DNA of 64,000 nucleotides, from the NCBI GenBank assembly GCA_022818135.1, contig JAFMSR010000002.1, positions 58,271,740 to 58,335,739 of the forward strand, in the 5' to 3' direction. Shown piece by piece: positions 1 to 12,375 of the stretch. A program made the position numbers and the translations under genes. Position 1 is the stretch's first letter. Each line of letters begins with the position of its first letter. Under the pieces are notes generated by a model. That model saw nothing but the letters and a program-made list of their open reading frames with translations. It was not told the origin of the DNA and ran no database searches. The stretch is from Saxidomus purpurata (lineage: Eukaryota > Mollusca > Bivalvia > Venerida > Veneridae).

Positions 1-1247
1 CAGCAGTTACAGTTACCATGAGAAGGCAGCAGTTACAGTTACCATGAGAAGGCAGCAGTTACAGTTACCATGAGAAGGCAGCAGTTATAGTTACCATGAG
101 AAGGCAGCAGTTACAGTTACCATGAGAAGGCAGCAGTTACCTTGAGAAGGCAGCAGTTACAGTTACCTTGAGAAGGCAGCAGTTACAGTTACCATGAGAA
201 GGCAGCAGTTAGTTACCTTGAGAAGGCAGCAATTACAGTTACCTTGAGAAGGCAGCAGTTACAGTTACCTTAAGAAGGCAGCAGTTACAGTTACCTTGAT
301 GAGGCAGCAGTAACAGTTACCTTGAGAAGGCAGCAGTTACAGTTACCATGAGAAGGCAGCAGTTACAGTTACCATGAGAAGGCAGCAGTTACAGTTACCA
401 TAAGAAGGCAGCAGTTACAGTTACCATGAGAAGGCAGCAGTTAGTTACCTTGAGAAGGCAGCAATTACAGTTACCTTGAGAAGGCAGCAGTTACAGTTAC
501 CTTAAGAAGGCAGCAGTTACAGTTACCTTGATGAGGCAGCAGTAACAGTTACCTTAAGAAGGCAGCAGTTACAGTTACCATGAGAAGGCAGCAGTTACAG
601 TTACCATGAGAAGGCAGCAGTTACAGTTACCATAAGAAGGCAGCAGTTACAGTTACCATGAGAAGGCAGCAGTTACAGTTACCATGAGAAGGCAGCAGTT
701 ACAGTTACCATGAGAAGGCAGCAGTTATAGTTACCATGAGAAGGCAGCAGTTACAGTTACCATGAGAAGGCAGCAGTTACCATGAGAAGGCAGCAGTTAC
801 AGTTACCATGAGAAGGCAGCAGTTACCTTGAGAAGGCAGCAGTTACAGTTACCATGAGAAGGCAGCAGTTACAGTTACCATGAGAAGGCAGCAGTTACAG
901 TTACCATGAGAAGGCAGCAGTTAGTTACCTTGAGAAGGCAGCAGTTACAGTTACCTTGAGAAGGCAGCAGTTACAGTTACCATGAGAAGGCAGCAGTTAC
1001 AGTTACCATGAGAAGGCAGCAGTTAGTTACCTTGAGAAGGCAGCAATTACAGTTACCTTGAGAAGGCAGCAGTTACAGTTACCTTGAGAAGGCAGCAGTT
1101 ACAGTTACCTTGAGAAGGCAGCAGTTACAGTTACCATGAGAAGGCAGCAGTTAAGTTACCTTGAGAAGGCAGTAGTTACAGTTACCATGAGAAGGCACTA
1201 GTTACAGTTACCATGAGAAGGCAGCAGTTACAGTTACCTTGAGACGG
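1..1247. repeat. 26-bp minisatellite array
   Basis: About 48 head-to-tail copies of a 26-bp unit that begins CAGCAGTTACAGTTACC and ends ATGAGAAGG or TTGAGAAGG. Shorter 20-bp and 24-bp variants lack part of the inner TTACAG. 26 is not a multiple of three, so no long reading frame crosses the array. A block of nine units recurs with a 232-bp period (the rare CCTTGATGAGG variant is at 294 and again at 526), so there is higher-order structure. The array runs off the left edge of the window. Confidence 0.97.
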
Positions 1248-2079
1248 AGCCTTCAACACCTTCCTTCTGACATAATACAATAAAAACAGAATGCTTTACA
1301 ATTTCTTTCATAAGCAATTTAAAATTGCCAAAAACTGAAAAAGTAATCTTAGATTACAAGATACATTTCAAATTTCAGAAATCTCTCAAATTCATTATAT
1401 TATATTGTAACTATTAAATCTTTAACAATGACCATAGTACTTTATTTGACAATAGTACTTTTAGAGCTATTTCTGTAATAAGTAACACATGCCAAAGTAA
1501 AAAAAGTTCACTTGAAACTAAGTTTAGTATTTCATTTCAGAAAAGGTTTAATGAAGACCTTTGGAACTAGATCTGTATGGATTTCACATTACATTGTAAT
1601 TAAATAAACTGTTTCAAATTTTTTCTCCAGTGACTTTATACTTTAACACAGTGGTAAAAGAACAATAAAAAATACTCTGAAAGGAAATGTTTGTAATCAG
1701 TGAACCACTGCAGAGAACCTTGGACTAGACCCCATTGCAAGCTAACCCAGACAGTGATTTTATGGATGAGGGAAGCATATCAAAATGAATTGGAAACTAT
1801 TAAATATATATGTATGACTGTGTTACAAGGTTTCAAAATATCAAAAGTTATTAATGCCTCCCCTGTATAATTATCCTTGACATAATGTGAAACAAGACAC
1901 CAGAAAGACCTGGATACTTTTTAATATTGTGTACATGTAGTTGATATTCAGCCTTCACAATCAAGGTCTATATCACTATTCAGTCAGTCAATTTGCATTT
2001 AGTAACCTTTTATACACGGTACTCCATTAAAGCTAGAAGACATTTGGCAGTAGAAAGGTTCAACCAATGGTAAACAAGT
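1248..2079. other. Unannotated AT-rich spacer
   Basis: No exon, RNA gene or clear repeat boundary seen on either strand. Confidence 0.5.
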
Positions 2080-2717
2080 CAGTGTTTTTTTTCAGTCTGA
2101 GGGGAAAGGTGGCGGGGCCCGTCAGGAGGGGAATTTTTAATCATTTTGCCAGAAAAGGGGAATTTTTTAGAAAATGTATAAAATATACTGTTTAAATATG
2201 TAATTAAGAACAAAAACTATCAAGCATGTTAATGACATGATCTTTTTGCCAAATATAAAGAGAAGACATGGGAATTTAACATATCAAAATTTTATATAAA
2301 AATACTGTTGTCAGGAACATAACTTAGCAGCATTGGTGTTAAAACACACGTGAATAATAAGTAATACTGCTATTTTCAATTGAAAACATTGTATTGGTGT
2401 CTTTTTTAATCTTTGGAACACCGTTTTCATTGAAAAAATAACAAAAATCGGGGTCGCGAAAATAGGTGACAAACGAAAAATCGGCGATTTTCGGTCGACT
2501 ATTTCACATGTAAGGTATCAAATTATTGCAAGAAATGATTCTGAAGCGTTTAAATTTATGAAAACATGTTTTTATAACAAGTTTGGCCATCTCTTGATTA
2601 AATAAATCAAAGATTTTTTTCAACATTTTGAGGGGAATATTTTGTCAAAAATGGGGAAAAATATATATTAATTTTGGAGGGGAATGGGGCCGAATTTCGG
2701 CCCCAAAAAAAACACTG
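2080..2717. mobile_element. Non-autonomous TIR transposon, 5-bp TSD family, copy A
   Basis: This 638-bp element starts CAGTGTTTTTTTT and ends AAAAAAAACACTG. It is flanked by a perfect 5-bp direct repeat CAAGT (2075-2079 and 2718-2722). Near its right end it carries the family hallmark GGGGAATGGGGCCGAATTTC, and inside it GTCGCGAAAATAGG. It has no coding capacity. Related copies are at 13246, 17227, 39116 and, in reverse and truncated, 42592. CAGTG/CAGGG ends suggest hAT-like mobilisation, but a 5-bp duplication is not the classical 8 bp, so the superfamily is left open. Confidence 0.85.
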
Positions 2718-2722
2718 CAAGT

Positions 2723-3479
2723 AGACAGTTTGGTTTACTTTTTTCCAAGTGAATTTTCTATTTTTCAGCAGAACAGGTTGATACTGACCTACATCTAAAC
2801 GGCCAACAAGTAATCTAACTTAAACATTATTAACCGAAGGTGGAAGACTGTAGTCACAGTTCCATCATCTTGTCTCAGTGTGTCTGTTACAGCTAGCAAA
2901 CCAATATGGTCATATTCTCTATATATATATGTATCTGTAACTAAATGTATTACATTTTATGAATGAATCTTATCATACTAGCAGGTGACAACTACACTGT
3001 ATTGTAAGCTACCTATATACCTTAAACAGAGCCAACAATAGGTGATATATGTGTGTTACACTGTAAATCCTCTTTCACTGATCCAGTCTTTCAATGGCAG
3101 ATCTGCAGATCCTTTCAATTATATCACAAATACCCAGGGTGAATGAATTTTCAAAACTAGACCAAAATTAATACAAGAGGTTTAGAGTTCTCAAGTAGGT
3201 AGGTTTTAAGACAGGCATCTATTTGATCATTCAACAGGTTATGTCCATTTACAGTGTCAAGTAGAGACTACTGCATGCTTGGTATAACAAATTTCAACTG
3301 AACGAGGCAGTCTACAAGACATACAGCTATATCCCCTGCTGCAAATAAGAATATTGAAGGTATTATTGTTATTGAGTGTAGTTTTTTCTCAGAGGTGCAA
3401 AGCGTGGATTTCTAAAAGGCAAATAAAGTTACTGATCTGTTCAAGTGGTCATAAAAAAGGCCTCTGTAAAGTAGAGTGA
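2723..3479. other. Unannotated spacer
   Basis: AT-rich, no supported exon or repeat boundary. Confidence 0.45.
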
Positions 3480-3730
3480 ACAGATCCAACAGCTTGACCT
3501 TGAGTTGGTGTGGCCAGAACATGGCTTCTGCATATTTTCTTGATGAGGTAAACATTTGACAACAGTTTCATCAAAATCCTTCAAAGGGCTAAGAAGATAT
3601 GAAACAGACAGGAAATTCAAAACCCAAACCTTTTACCTTAAGGAAATGTTACAGACGGACGGAAGGACGAAGACTATTCCTATATCCCACTCCCGCTATG
3701 CAGTGGAGGACAATAAAATGTTCATATCAC
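3480..3730. repeat. Dispersed bivalve-type repeat fragment
   Basis: It contains the phrases 'acatggcttctgcat', 'catttgacaacagtttcat' and a GACGGACGGAAGGACG tract, followed by 'cctatatcccactcc' and 'cagtggagg'. Similar wording recurs at 26040-26410. The 76-residue open frame at 3556-3786 falls in this repeat and is not believed to be a gene. Confidence 0.5.
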
Positions 3731-6700
3731 ACATACAGCCTAAATCATTACAGGCCACTATCATGACACAGTCACTCCGTATGTAGTGTCAACAAGTAGA
3801 CAAATATGTTCATCGAGATATATTCAAGAGGCCATTCTAAATACACATGTTTAAATGTGGAGTCTACATACAAATACGATGCTAGTCAATGTAAATTGTT
3901 GTGCTTAATAATGTGAAAAAAATTATTGTATTTTAATAAATGAGTGATTTGATATTGGCCCTGCTATTTGTCCGAGGGCATACGTATTGGCCCTGGAACC
4001 GGTAGCGACAGCAATCTTTTATAAATCTGTAGCTTTTTATGAAATAATTTTTTCATTGGGTAATCTTGTTTTTGTTGCAAATAGTAAAAACTGAGGCCTC
4101 AAAAGTAGTTGGGGCTGTCCGACCTTAGATTTACAAAAGAACACTTGTTTAACATGTAAACACAACGATCGCACATGCTGAAATGGTGGTTAAGTGCTTT
4201 AACCAGTTGGAACTACATGTAGCTATACTGTAATACAGTATGATGAATTACTTATTGTTGTCTTTCTGTCTGACAGTTTAAGTTTGTTTTAACAGTCATA
4301 CTTTTTTTTCTGGCAGTTTCTGCTAAATCATCACTTATATTTATTTTTGAATTATTCATCTTCAGACTTTTTTTCACAGAATGAAAAAGTCTTGGAATTT
4401 TGTTCAAACCGAATCAAACAAATACTCAATCTCCCTATCACAGTTGAACTGTGTTGTTCTAATTTGAGGTCCCCAAAGAGGTGCTTATTGGAACCACTTT
4501 TGCATGTCATTAAAAAAAATGCATGTAATGAACATGATTAAGAATTTCATGCACCTGGGCCCAAAAACCAGAATGCATGTTTTTTTCAATTGTGAAATAT
4601 TGCCAAGTTCAACAAGGGCCATAATTTGTAATAAATTCAGTCAAGAGTAATCTAACTAATGGATGGTCATTTCCTGAACAGTCATGACAATGTAAAGGTG
4701 TTTCTTGAAAAACAATTTCAGCAATGGTAACCCTCCTTATCTGCTTATTATTCGAATAGTCAAGCTAAAAAGAAAGAAATAAGGGGAGATAATTTTCTCT
4801 GAATTTATGGTATGATTTTTTATTTGTTTGTGAAGCAAACAAATTTACATACCGTTTTCTGAATCCTATTCCTTAAGTACCAAATCTGGAAGTAGCTCTG
4901 GCACGTCAGTCAGCATATAATCCCAAATTACGATTCTTCATTTGAAACCATATGGCCATTGCAGACATGAAAGTTGTATTGTTTAAATATATAATGTTAT
5001 AAAGTCATGCAGCATCAGCTAAATTTTGTAAATATAACGAAAGTAAACTGTTTTCGAAAAAGAACCGCAGATGTATTTCATTTTACAATGATGCATAAAA
5101 ATAAGGGACCATTAACTATAAATATACACCCTATAGAAATAGTTCCGATATCTTAACCCGCCGGTCATTTCTTAAACCTTGTGCGGAAACATATGTTTCG
5201 GAGTGTCTGTGACAACAAAATGTCTAACCCTGATCGTCATTTTAAAGAATGAAATATTTTGAACAGCCAGGAATATTTACGCGCATGTTTACACATTCTC
5301 TTTTTACGATTATATCCATCCATTCATAAATTTTATTCAATGCGCGGCAAGGGACGTAATTATAACTTTCCTTATTACTGGTATGTTTATTCTGTGGACC
5401 TGGCGCGATGTTTAAACGATTTGTTATATTTCATAGGTGGTGATTGTTTTAAGTAGAAGGCAATTTACCTTATATTCGACTGTAGACCTCGTTATCTTGA
5501 AAAGCATCAAATGAGCTATTTTGTTAAAATACATATCAATGACTGCAGTAAAACATTTGAACATCGTTACTTCGAAAACATTTTGTTGAGTACAGTGAAA
5601 ACCCCTGCTGTCTATGTGTACCGGGAATAGAAACAGAGACAATTCGATCCAAAATACAATTTATAACTGTTGCATTCTGTTCATATCTTATTACCAACTG
5701 GTATAGCCTTCACTAATGAAGATTACAGACTGAAATAGCCGTCACAACAAAACAAAGGACATAAAACAAATCCAGCGTCTTCAGCGCTTTGATTTTAATT
5801 GTTAACATTCACAAAATTTAAAACCTTCTTATCTGCTTATTTGTAGTGCATCAGTCTATTCAGCTGTATTGTACACTGAGGCATGAATTACATTTTCTTT
5901 CTACATTAATAATAAAAGAAAATATGATAATAGCTCCTATATAATTAGATAGGCCTAATACGAATAAGCTTGTGCAGCACCAGGTCCTGTCGCAGCAATT
6001 AGAGACAGGTTCTGTGTCAACTACTTTGCACGGGTTTTAAACTAATATACAGTAGTACCCATAATTCACATGTGACATGCTACTTTTAGCTGACAATCAT
6101 CACACCTGATATAAGTAGCACTTGTTGTTAGGACGTCCCGGCCACACCAGGTGAAAACAATACCAACCTTTATTTCCCACAGAATGAACCTCTTTCGCTA
6201 AAATAATCTGCCTTCAACTCCAAGTTACTGAAATGTCACGCCAAGTTAAAAACTAAACTTCGTTTCGCGTCCGAAAAGTATGTCCATTCCAAACGAATTG
6301 GGGTATTAGTCTTTGACATATGTATTTGATTGGTTTTCAGTGATGGTCACGTGATTGATACCTGTAGAAAGAAAACCGAAAGTAGAAACATCTGTACGAA
6401 ATTCTTTTTTTTTTACAGCGTTACTTTAACTAATATCGCGTCACATTTCTGTTAACAGATAAAACGAATGAGAAACAACTATTAAAATTTAATAAATGTA
6501 AATGCAAATAACCCGCGAGTGACTGGTGTTTATATATGATATAAGGGAAATAACTCTATTTCTTAGTGCCGTGGTTACCAAATAGAGTTACGTTGAGTGA
6601 TCATGGCAGTAGATTTTTTTTCAAAATCTTAGCTCTTACCCAATGTTTTGGTGTTTGTTTTTATTTTCCGAAAATCTATATTTATTTTTTATTGCTTTTT

Positions 6701-8205
6701 GTCGTATTTCTGATCTTCAGTGAGAGCAAGGTCCGTATATTATATACGGACCCTGCTGAGAGGTAAATTTAATCTATCCAAGTTTCAAGTTTATCGAAAT
6801 TAAATTTATAAGCTCAATTTTGGACCGAAGTAATCTGCTGACCCCGGCATCTCTCCCGTGATGTCGTAAAAGTACAAAATTTGAGCCAAAAAAGTCGATA
6901 ATTTACCTGACTGCAATCTCCAGTCAGTAAAACGTCAAAACATAACAACTTTCCATAGCCCATTAAGAAGGCAAGGTGCCCAGTTCTGCGTGTGTCACTG
7001 GCAATGGTATCCAATGACGTTCTGTAGCTTTCGTGCAAACCCAAATCACTAGTAACCATCACTAGCCAAAGGCGACCCATCGTCGGAACCCACGGCCACG
7101 GTCTATTACGGAATACATGAATGGTATGAATAACCTGGGTACCGAGGGTGAGACGACCCATGCACCAGGTGATCCAACAGGAGGGGTAGGGGTATCCCCT
7201 GCTGAGCCTAGTAGTTCTACAGGGTTAGGGGTGCTAGGCCGAATTCCAGAGAACACACTGCATAGCAGCCACCCATCTTACGATGCAGACAGTACTTATC
7301 ATGACAAAAAGATAATTTACGAGTCCAATAGTAGTCCACCCACGCGGTCAATTCGACCTAGGTGGGAGTGACTTTAGCCTTTACAGGGACTTTCTTGTGC
7401 ACAGCTAGAGAATGTAGCTTGAAAAGGGCCCTTGCGTCTTTCCCCCAACGCAGTCACTGTTAGGAAGGACTTGGCAAGGCAACAAAGAATCTGCTTTGCC
7501 GACAAGTCGTCACCGGCACGCTAGGCATGTGTAGAAGGCAGTCTTCGCAGCACATCCCTCCGTCATGTAGAACACAAACAACTCTTGTCAGGGCCACTCC
7601 CCTGCGTGTTGGTCAAGGCCTCAGCAGCTACAAGACCGAAGTCAAGCATGACCCGGCGAAACCCAGTGCCTGCTTCGTGACGTGAACGTCACGAGGGGCT
7701 GAGGCAGATTCCATTAGTATTCCATCGCTATACCCTTTTATTGTTATTTTCGAAAACCGTGAGTACGTCCACAGTTGCACGATTGTAGTAATTGTACTGA
7801 CACTGGCATGCGCCACGTGTCACGTTCATTTTGTCTGACCGATTTAATCTGATGAAATGTAACACCCACCCGTTTGCAGTGTGTATCTGTTGGCGGGCAA
7901 TAAAGGACATGTTCTTTTGCATTCTCTTTCTAAAATCTATAATTTGATACCTTTATCAATTTTATTAGAAAAATAAGCTTCAGCCAAAAAGAAACAAAAT
8001 TCATACTCAGCTTATAAGGTTAAGTGTCTTAAAGCAAGATTCTGTAAATGACAAAATCGCTCAAAGCCAAAATGGGCCCGTTAAAATGTCTGTCCATCAT
8101 GCACGTTATTCAATGCCTGTTAATGTAAAATGCAAATCTGCATTTGCCGTATTCCGCATATAACGATACAGCAGGCTACATTATAGGAAACACGGACCTA
8201 TATCA
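3731..8205. other. Long non-genic stretch
   Basis: No exon of a recognisable protein was found. 6720-8290 is richer in GC and has overlapping open frames on both strands (7117-7371 +, 7062-7256 -) with low-complexity Pro/Gly/Ser composition; neither resembles a known family. The 13-bp phrase TATACGGACCCTG occurs near 6743 (inside a short palindrome) and again near 8270, so a repeat unit may lie between them, but its ends are not defined. Confidence 0.4.
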
Positions 8206-8411
8206 TAGGTGGAACGAACATACCTTTGACTTTTTCCTCCAAGGTGGATAATCTAATGTAATATACGTAATATACGGACCCTGATTGACCCCTGCCTGTG
8301 AATTCGCTCTGAAATCGCATGGCTGACTGGCCGGACCCCTGTGCTGCATGCCCCACATTCCTGTTCAAGAGTCTTTAAGAAAAACAGTCAAAGGTATGTT
8401 CCTTCCACCTA
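8206..8411. mobile_element. Small inverted-repeat element (MITE-like)
   Basis: Arms 8206-8231 and 8386-8411 are inverted copies with one mismatch in about 26 bp (TAGGTGGAACGAACATACC on the left). The 206-bp unit has no coding capacity. No convincing target-site duplication was seen, so it could also be a rearranged hairpin. Confidence 0.5.
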
Positions 8412-8482
8412 GAGACACTTCCTATACTATATATATATATAGTCCTAAGGTTTAAAACCCTTTAAATGCCGGAAAAGGCAAT

Positions 8483-8665
8483 ATATATAAGTAATTAAAT
8501 AAAAATGACTTGATATGGCTTTAAAATAATGATTTAATTAACTAAATTAACTAAATTAACTGTGCTACAATTGTGCCTGATGAATTGTATGAAACGCGTA
8601 GCACAGTTAATTTAGTTAATTAAATCATTATTTTAAAGCCATATCAAGTCATTTTTATTTAATTA

Positions 8666-8676
<11 letters not shown>
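8483..8676. repeat. Long fold-back palindrome
   Basis: Left arm 8483-8567 and right arm about 8598-8676 are near-perfect reverse complements, with arms of about 76-85 bp. The left arm carries an extra 9-bp TAAATTAAC duplication and lacks about 10 bp present on the right. The centre contains CTGATGA and GAAACGCGTA (see the ncRNA candidate). The right arm runs directly into an AT dinucleotide tract. Confidence 0.85.
8565..8610 (+). ncRNA. Hammerhead-ribozyme-like core (candidate)
   Basis: In order: a 5' stem I strand ending GTGC (8573-8576), CTGATGA (8577-8583), seven bases ATTGTAT, GAA then ACGCGT (8594-8599), a GTA cleavage-type triplet ending at 8600, and GCAC (8601-8604), which pairs with GTGC. 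Stem I can extend to about eight pairs with one wobble. Known minimal type I hammerheads use exactly CUGAUGA, GAAA and a self-complementary ACGCGU stem III. The weakness is stem II: ATTGTAT offers only two A/U pairs, so this copy may be decayed or coincidental. Confidence 0.35.

Positions 8677-8715
<39 letters not shown>
8670..8715. repeat. (TA)n microsatellite
   Basis: About 46 bases of uninterrupted AT dinucleotides beside the fold-back. Confidence 0.95.
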
Positions 8716-8717
<2 letters not shown>

Positions 8718-9401
8718 TTCATGAGAGTACTGATCATATTATATACATATGATTATCTGTATAACGTCCATGATCCGATATGCCACAGACTATTTTTGAG
8801 GGGTTGAGAGGCGGAGTCGGATAGACAGTCTGTTGCTTGTGTGCCTATTTGAGCTGCGAACATGAAAACATGAAGAGTTAGATATTGTCTTCGTATCCGA
8901 CCTTATATCCGACCATGTTGCAGTCGTTGGGAAACAAACTGTACCGCAAGAGTAATCCAATCGGCAAAGTGTTTACAACTGTATTCGTGGATGTGATTGG
9001 TTAGAAAAGGCATATATTTCTGATGAGACCTTTTCGCGGTCTCATTTCTTTATTAAGCATCGGGGAAGTAGCATGTGAGTATGTTTACCTGTCACTTATG
9101 ACTGAACTATCAATTAAATTAAAGTTAAAAAAACCTTACGTTGCGATAGTTTTTGCCATTTTTTTGTATTTTATTTGGCGTTTCGATTTTTCTTGTTTTT
9201 AGTTCTCAATCACCTGCACAGAATGGCCACCTTCGGAATCATTTATCTAGAACTGTTCTTTCAATTTTATGAACTCGCATACCCATTCGTTTTTGGGTCT
9301 GTCAACCCGTTATGTCCACAGCGTTGTATTCCTCGAAGAGGTTTACCTTTGAACAGACTTGTACTTACTGATAACAGTTATATAAGTATAAAAAAAGGCA
9401 T
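8716..9401. other. Unannotated spacer
   Basis: No supported gene. A short hairpin (ATGAGACC / GGTCTCAT, about 9019-9043) is present. Confidence 0.4.
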
Positions 9402-10524
9402 TGTCTAGAGAACCGGAACCGGTTCCCTAGACAGCGACCTTAGCGAACCGGAATCAGATCTCTAGTCTATATCCGTCTATACACTGGCGAACCGGACTTG
9501 TTTTTATGCATATATTACAGGTTATTGAGATAAGAAAATGGATTATTTAATACAGTTAAACTTCGTTCGCTCGAACTTCATTCGCTCGAACACTACCGAT
9601 CGCTTCGCACCCGACCAGCGGTCCCGCAAAAGCTCTATATAAATCATATTGTTCCACCACCGAAACCTCGAACACCGATCTCTCGAATCTGTATGGCGGT
9701 CCCTTCAGATCTATTTCATTGTAAAGTACATCCTTTGGCTCGAACAATAAAAGGTGCTAATCGCAATTATCGAGCAAACAATGCATTGATGATCAGCTGT
9801 CAACAAGCGCTGTGAAACGGCGTGTGTTATTCATACCCCATTAGTGTTATATCTGTAGCGTGATGGCGTGGCGCCGTGCCCTGCCGCCTTTTCGTGCCGC
9901 CACTCTGCCCTTTCTCAACATCCATTTTGCCCTAAAGTCATGATATTTTATGTCCTTTATCATCACCATTCAGCCCTAACCTTAATCCGACGCGTGCTCG
10001 GCATTGGATTGTCGATTACATAAACGCCCGAGGCGATCAAAAGACACCGCATGTACACCTGTTATTTTCCGATAATCACGTGTCGTTACTGCACATGTAC
10101 CTGACGTCAGAAATAAGTCGGCGTTTTCTTTGATATTTGTACAAAGTTGTGGTTTAATCCGAGGCAATCATGGTGCTTAGAATAAATCATCGCGAATTAT
10201 ATTTATAATCGATCAATTATTAATTATTTAAATGACCGAGTTGTTCACACATTTATTAGGGATGGATTTTGATATTTGCGAGTACTTTAAACAAAAGAAA
10301 ATGTTACGGACTGGCGGAGATCAAAATGCGTTTGAACACGATTGATTTCTCGATGAGAATTTAAAGAACGAACACTCAATTTTGTAAATTGTAACATTAG
10401 AAAAAGTGTCTGCAAAACGTAAATTAAAACAGCTTGAAAAAGAGCGATGGTTAAAAAAAGGATTATCAGATTTTTTTTGTATTTAAAACTTAAAATCGCG
10501 AAAAATCGAAGAAATGTAAACGAA

Positions 10525-10568
10525 AATCGCGGACATGCGAGGTCGCGAAAATATGTGACAAACGGGGA
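10525..10568. repeat. Fragment related to the 5-bp-TSD element family
   Basis: The segment with GAGGTCGCGAAAATATGTGA and CAAACGGGGA is the reverse complement of an internal block of copy B (near 13735-13785) and resembles internal sequence of copy A (near 2450). No termini are visible, so it is either a fragment or a shared internal motif. Confidence 0.45.
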
Positions 10569-11426
10569 ACTGGAAAAAAAAAATGCAGGAAACAAACAGA
10601 AAAATATTACATGCACACCTAGAGATTATGACATTAACTCTATGACCTGTGACTCGACCCTTAAAATTCTCACCTTAGCTCTTGAAAATTTGATTTTGTC
10701 CTAAGAAAAGTCGATGACCATTCAGTTTCAAAGCCTACTGAACTAAACATCCTGTCTCTAGGAATTCATCAGAAGCCCTCTGAAATAACTAAAAGCCAGG
10801 AGCTTCCAGGGGCATCTGGCCCCCAAGACCCCACTGGGGGATCCTTGCGGCCCCTAGCTTCAGTTTTAGGATTTTCCGTTTTTCAAACTTTCACCCATGT
10901 AATCAGTGGCAATGTTTTCCCATTGTTTTACATGTTATTTTATTACACTAATAAAGTGTAGATACAATATAGTGCTTTAATAATGTCTTTTGTTACTCTT
11001 GTTAGGAAAATGCCATAAAGGCTAGTGTTACAGTAGTAAGTTAGCACACATTATGAATCACAACAATTAACGGAAATGCCCTTCACTGAAAGAAAATCGC
11101 GCACTGTCTCCCTGCCCTTTTCTGACAGCCCCATGCCCTTTTTTCATCCTGGATATAACACTACACCCCATTAATCTTACAATCAAAGGTTATGATGTAC
11201 AAACAGACTGAAAGTCGCTCACGATGTTTATAGCAATAAGTAGCAGATTGGCTTTAATTTAAAGTTTGTTTTTTCAGAAAATTGAATAAATTATTTAATG
11301 AATGACAAACATTTCGTACTTTTACATTACAACACTTAGAATAAATTGTGAGTTTTAATTTGTCTTTTAATCAAGGGTAAGCTACAAGTTTATAATATAC
11401 ATGCACATTTACATGAGCGTAACATT

Positions 11427-12215
11427 TAGGGCTGTAACGATACATTCGAATATTCGATTTAGTCGAATACAGTTTTGTCCGAATTGTATTCGTTATTCGC
11501 CATGTGCCGAACCGAATATTTACGAATATAGATAAAAATTGCATGATTTAAACTAAAGTCATTTGAATTTACCTAAAACAGATGAAATCTACTGAAAACG
11601 CTTCCGTTTCATAGCGCATTTTGCACTATTTCGTCGTAATACCCCACCCACAACAGTTGACAGATATTTTCACGACATTTATTTAGTAGACGTCGGGCCG
11701 ATATTTGATGTTGGTTTACAATTGAATAAATGATTTTCATAACTTTCTGGGTTTTAAACTGATTGAATTCATTTAAATTTCACATTCAATTAAAATTTGA
11801 TTTCAACAAGTGGGAATTCCCATTTTACGACATCCGAAAACCGTCTACATCAACAACATGTCTAGCATCGAGGAAACCGTTGAAATCGTAGATCCTCTTT
11901 ACTCTATAGTCGTGTCTAGTCATTTTTTACTAAACAGTTCTAGTCATTTGAACTCAGAGCTCTTTAAGTTACATGTTTACTCAGTGTTTTTTTTTTTTTA
12001 CGTTTGAGCAGTATTATTTCACAGTAATTTGAGTACAAAGAAAGTACTATATGTAGTCAGCAGACTGTAATATATTGTTGGCAAAAGCCATATAATGTTC
12101 ACTTGTTCAATGATTTTAGTATAGTATTCATATTCATGAATAAATATTCGTATTCGTCACCCTGTATTCGTGATACGTATCGTATTCGCCCCTTAGTGTA
12201 TTCGTTACAGCCCTA
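11427..12215. mobile_element. hAT-type MITE with 8-bp TSD
   Basis: This 789-bp element starts TAGGGCTGTAACGATAC and ends in the inverted equivalent GTATTCGTTACAGCCCTA. A perfect 8-bp direct repeat GTAACATT flanks it (11419-11426 and 12216-12223), as expected for hAT transposition. It has no transposase. The subterminal regions are rich in ATTCG/CGAAT, also inverted. It sits inside the Tigger-like element, so it is the younger of the two. Confidence 0.9.
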
Positions 12216-12375
12216 GTAACATTGTACGCGCAATAACTCCCAATGTGGTCTCGATAAAGGATGTATGGCGACCTCCGTGACTGATCATGCTGACAAACCT
12301 CGATCGCTCCAACTACCGATCCCTCGAACCGAAATCGCCGGACCCTTACGAGTTCAAGCGAACGAAGTTTAACTG

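Larger units (their letters stand above)
9553..12375. mobile_element. Tigger/pogo-like DNA transposon, non-autonomous
   Basis: The left end CAGTTAAACTTCGTTCGC and the right end, its complement, match over about 26 bp with one mismatch; subterminal CGATCG-rich sequence is also inverted. The element is flanked by TA on both sides (9551-9552, 12376-12377), the target of Tc1/mariner/pogo elements. CAGTTAAACTT-type termini followed by CTCGAA-type motifs are typical of Tigger/pogo. No DDE transposase frame is visible in its 2.8 kb. It contains a hAT-type MITE and other fragments. Confidence 0.8.

Noticed and set aside
1..1247. Regular short repeats resembling a CRISPR array
   Set aside because: Units are contiguous with no unique spacers, and the window is animal nuclear DNA; it is a minisatellite.
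7062..7371. Overlapping open frames on both strands with Pro/Gly-rich products
   Set aside because: No recognisable domain, no splice context, compositional bias only.
9017..9045. CTGATGAGACC...GGTCTC as a second hammerhead candidate
   Set aside because: A good stem II-like hairpin follows CTGATGA, but no GAAA follows (TCATTTC instead) and no stem I or III partners exist.
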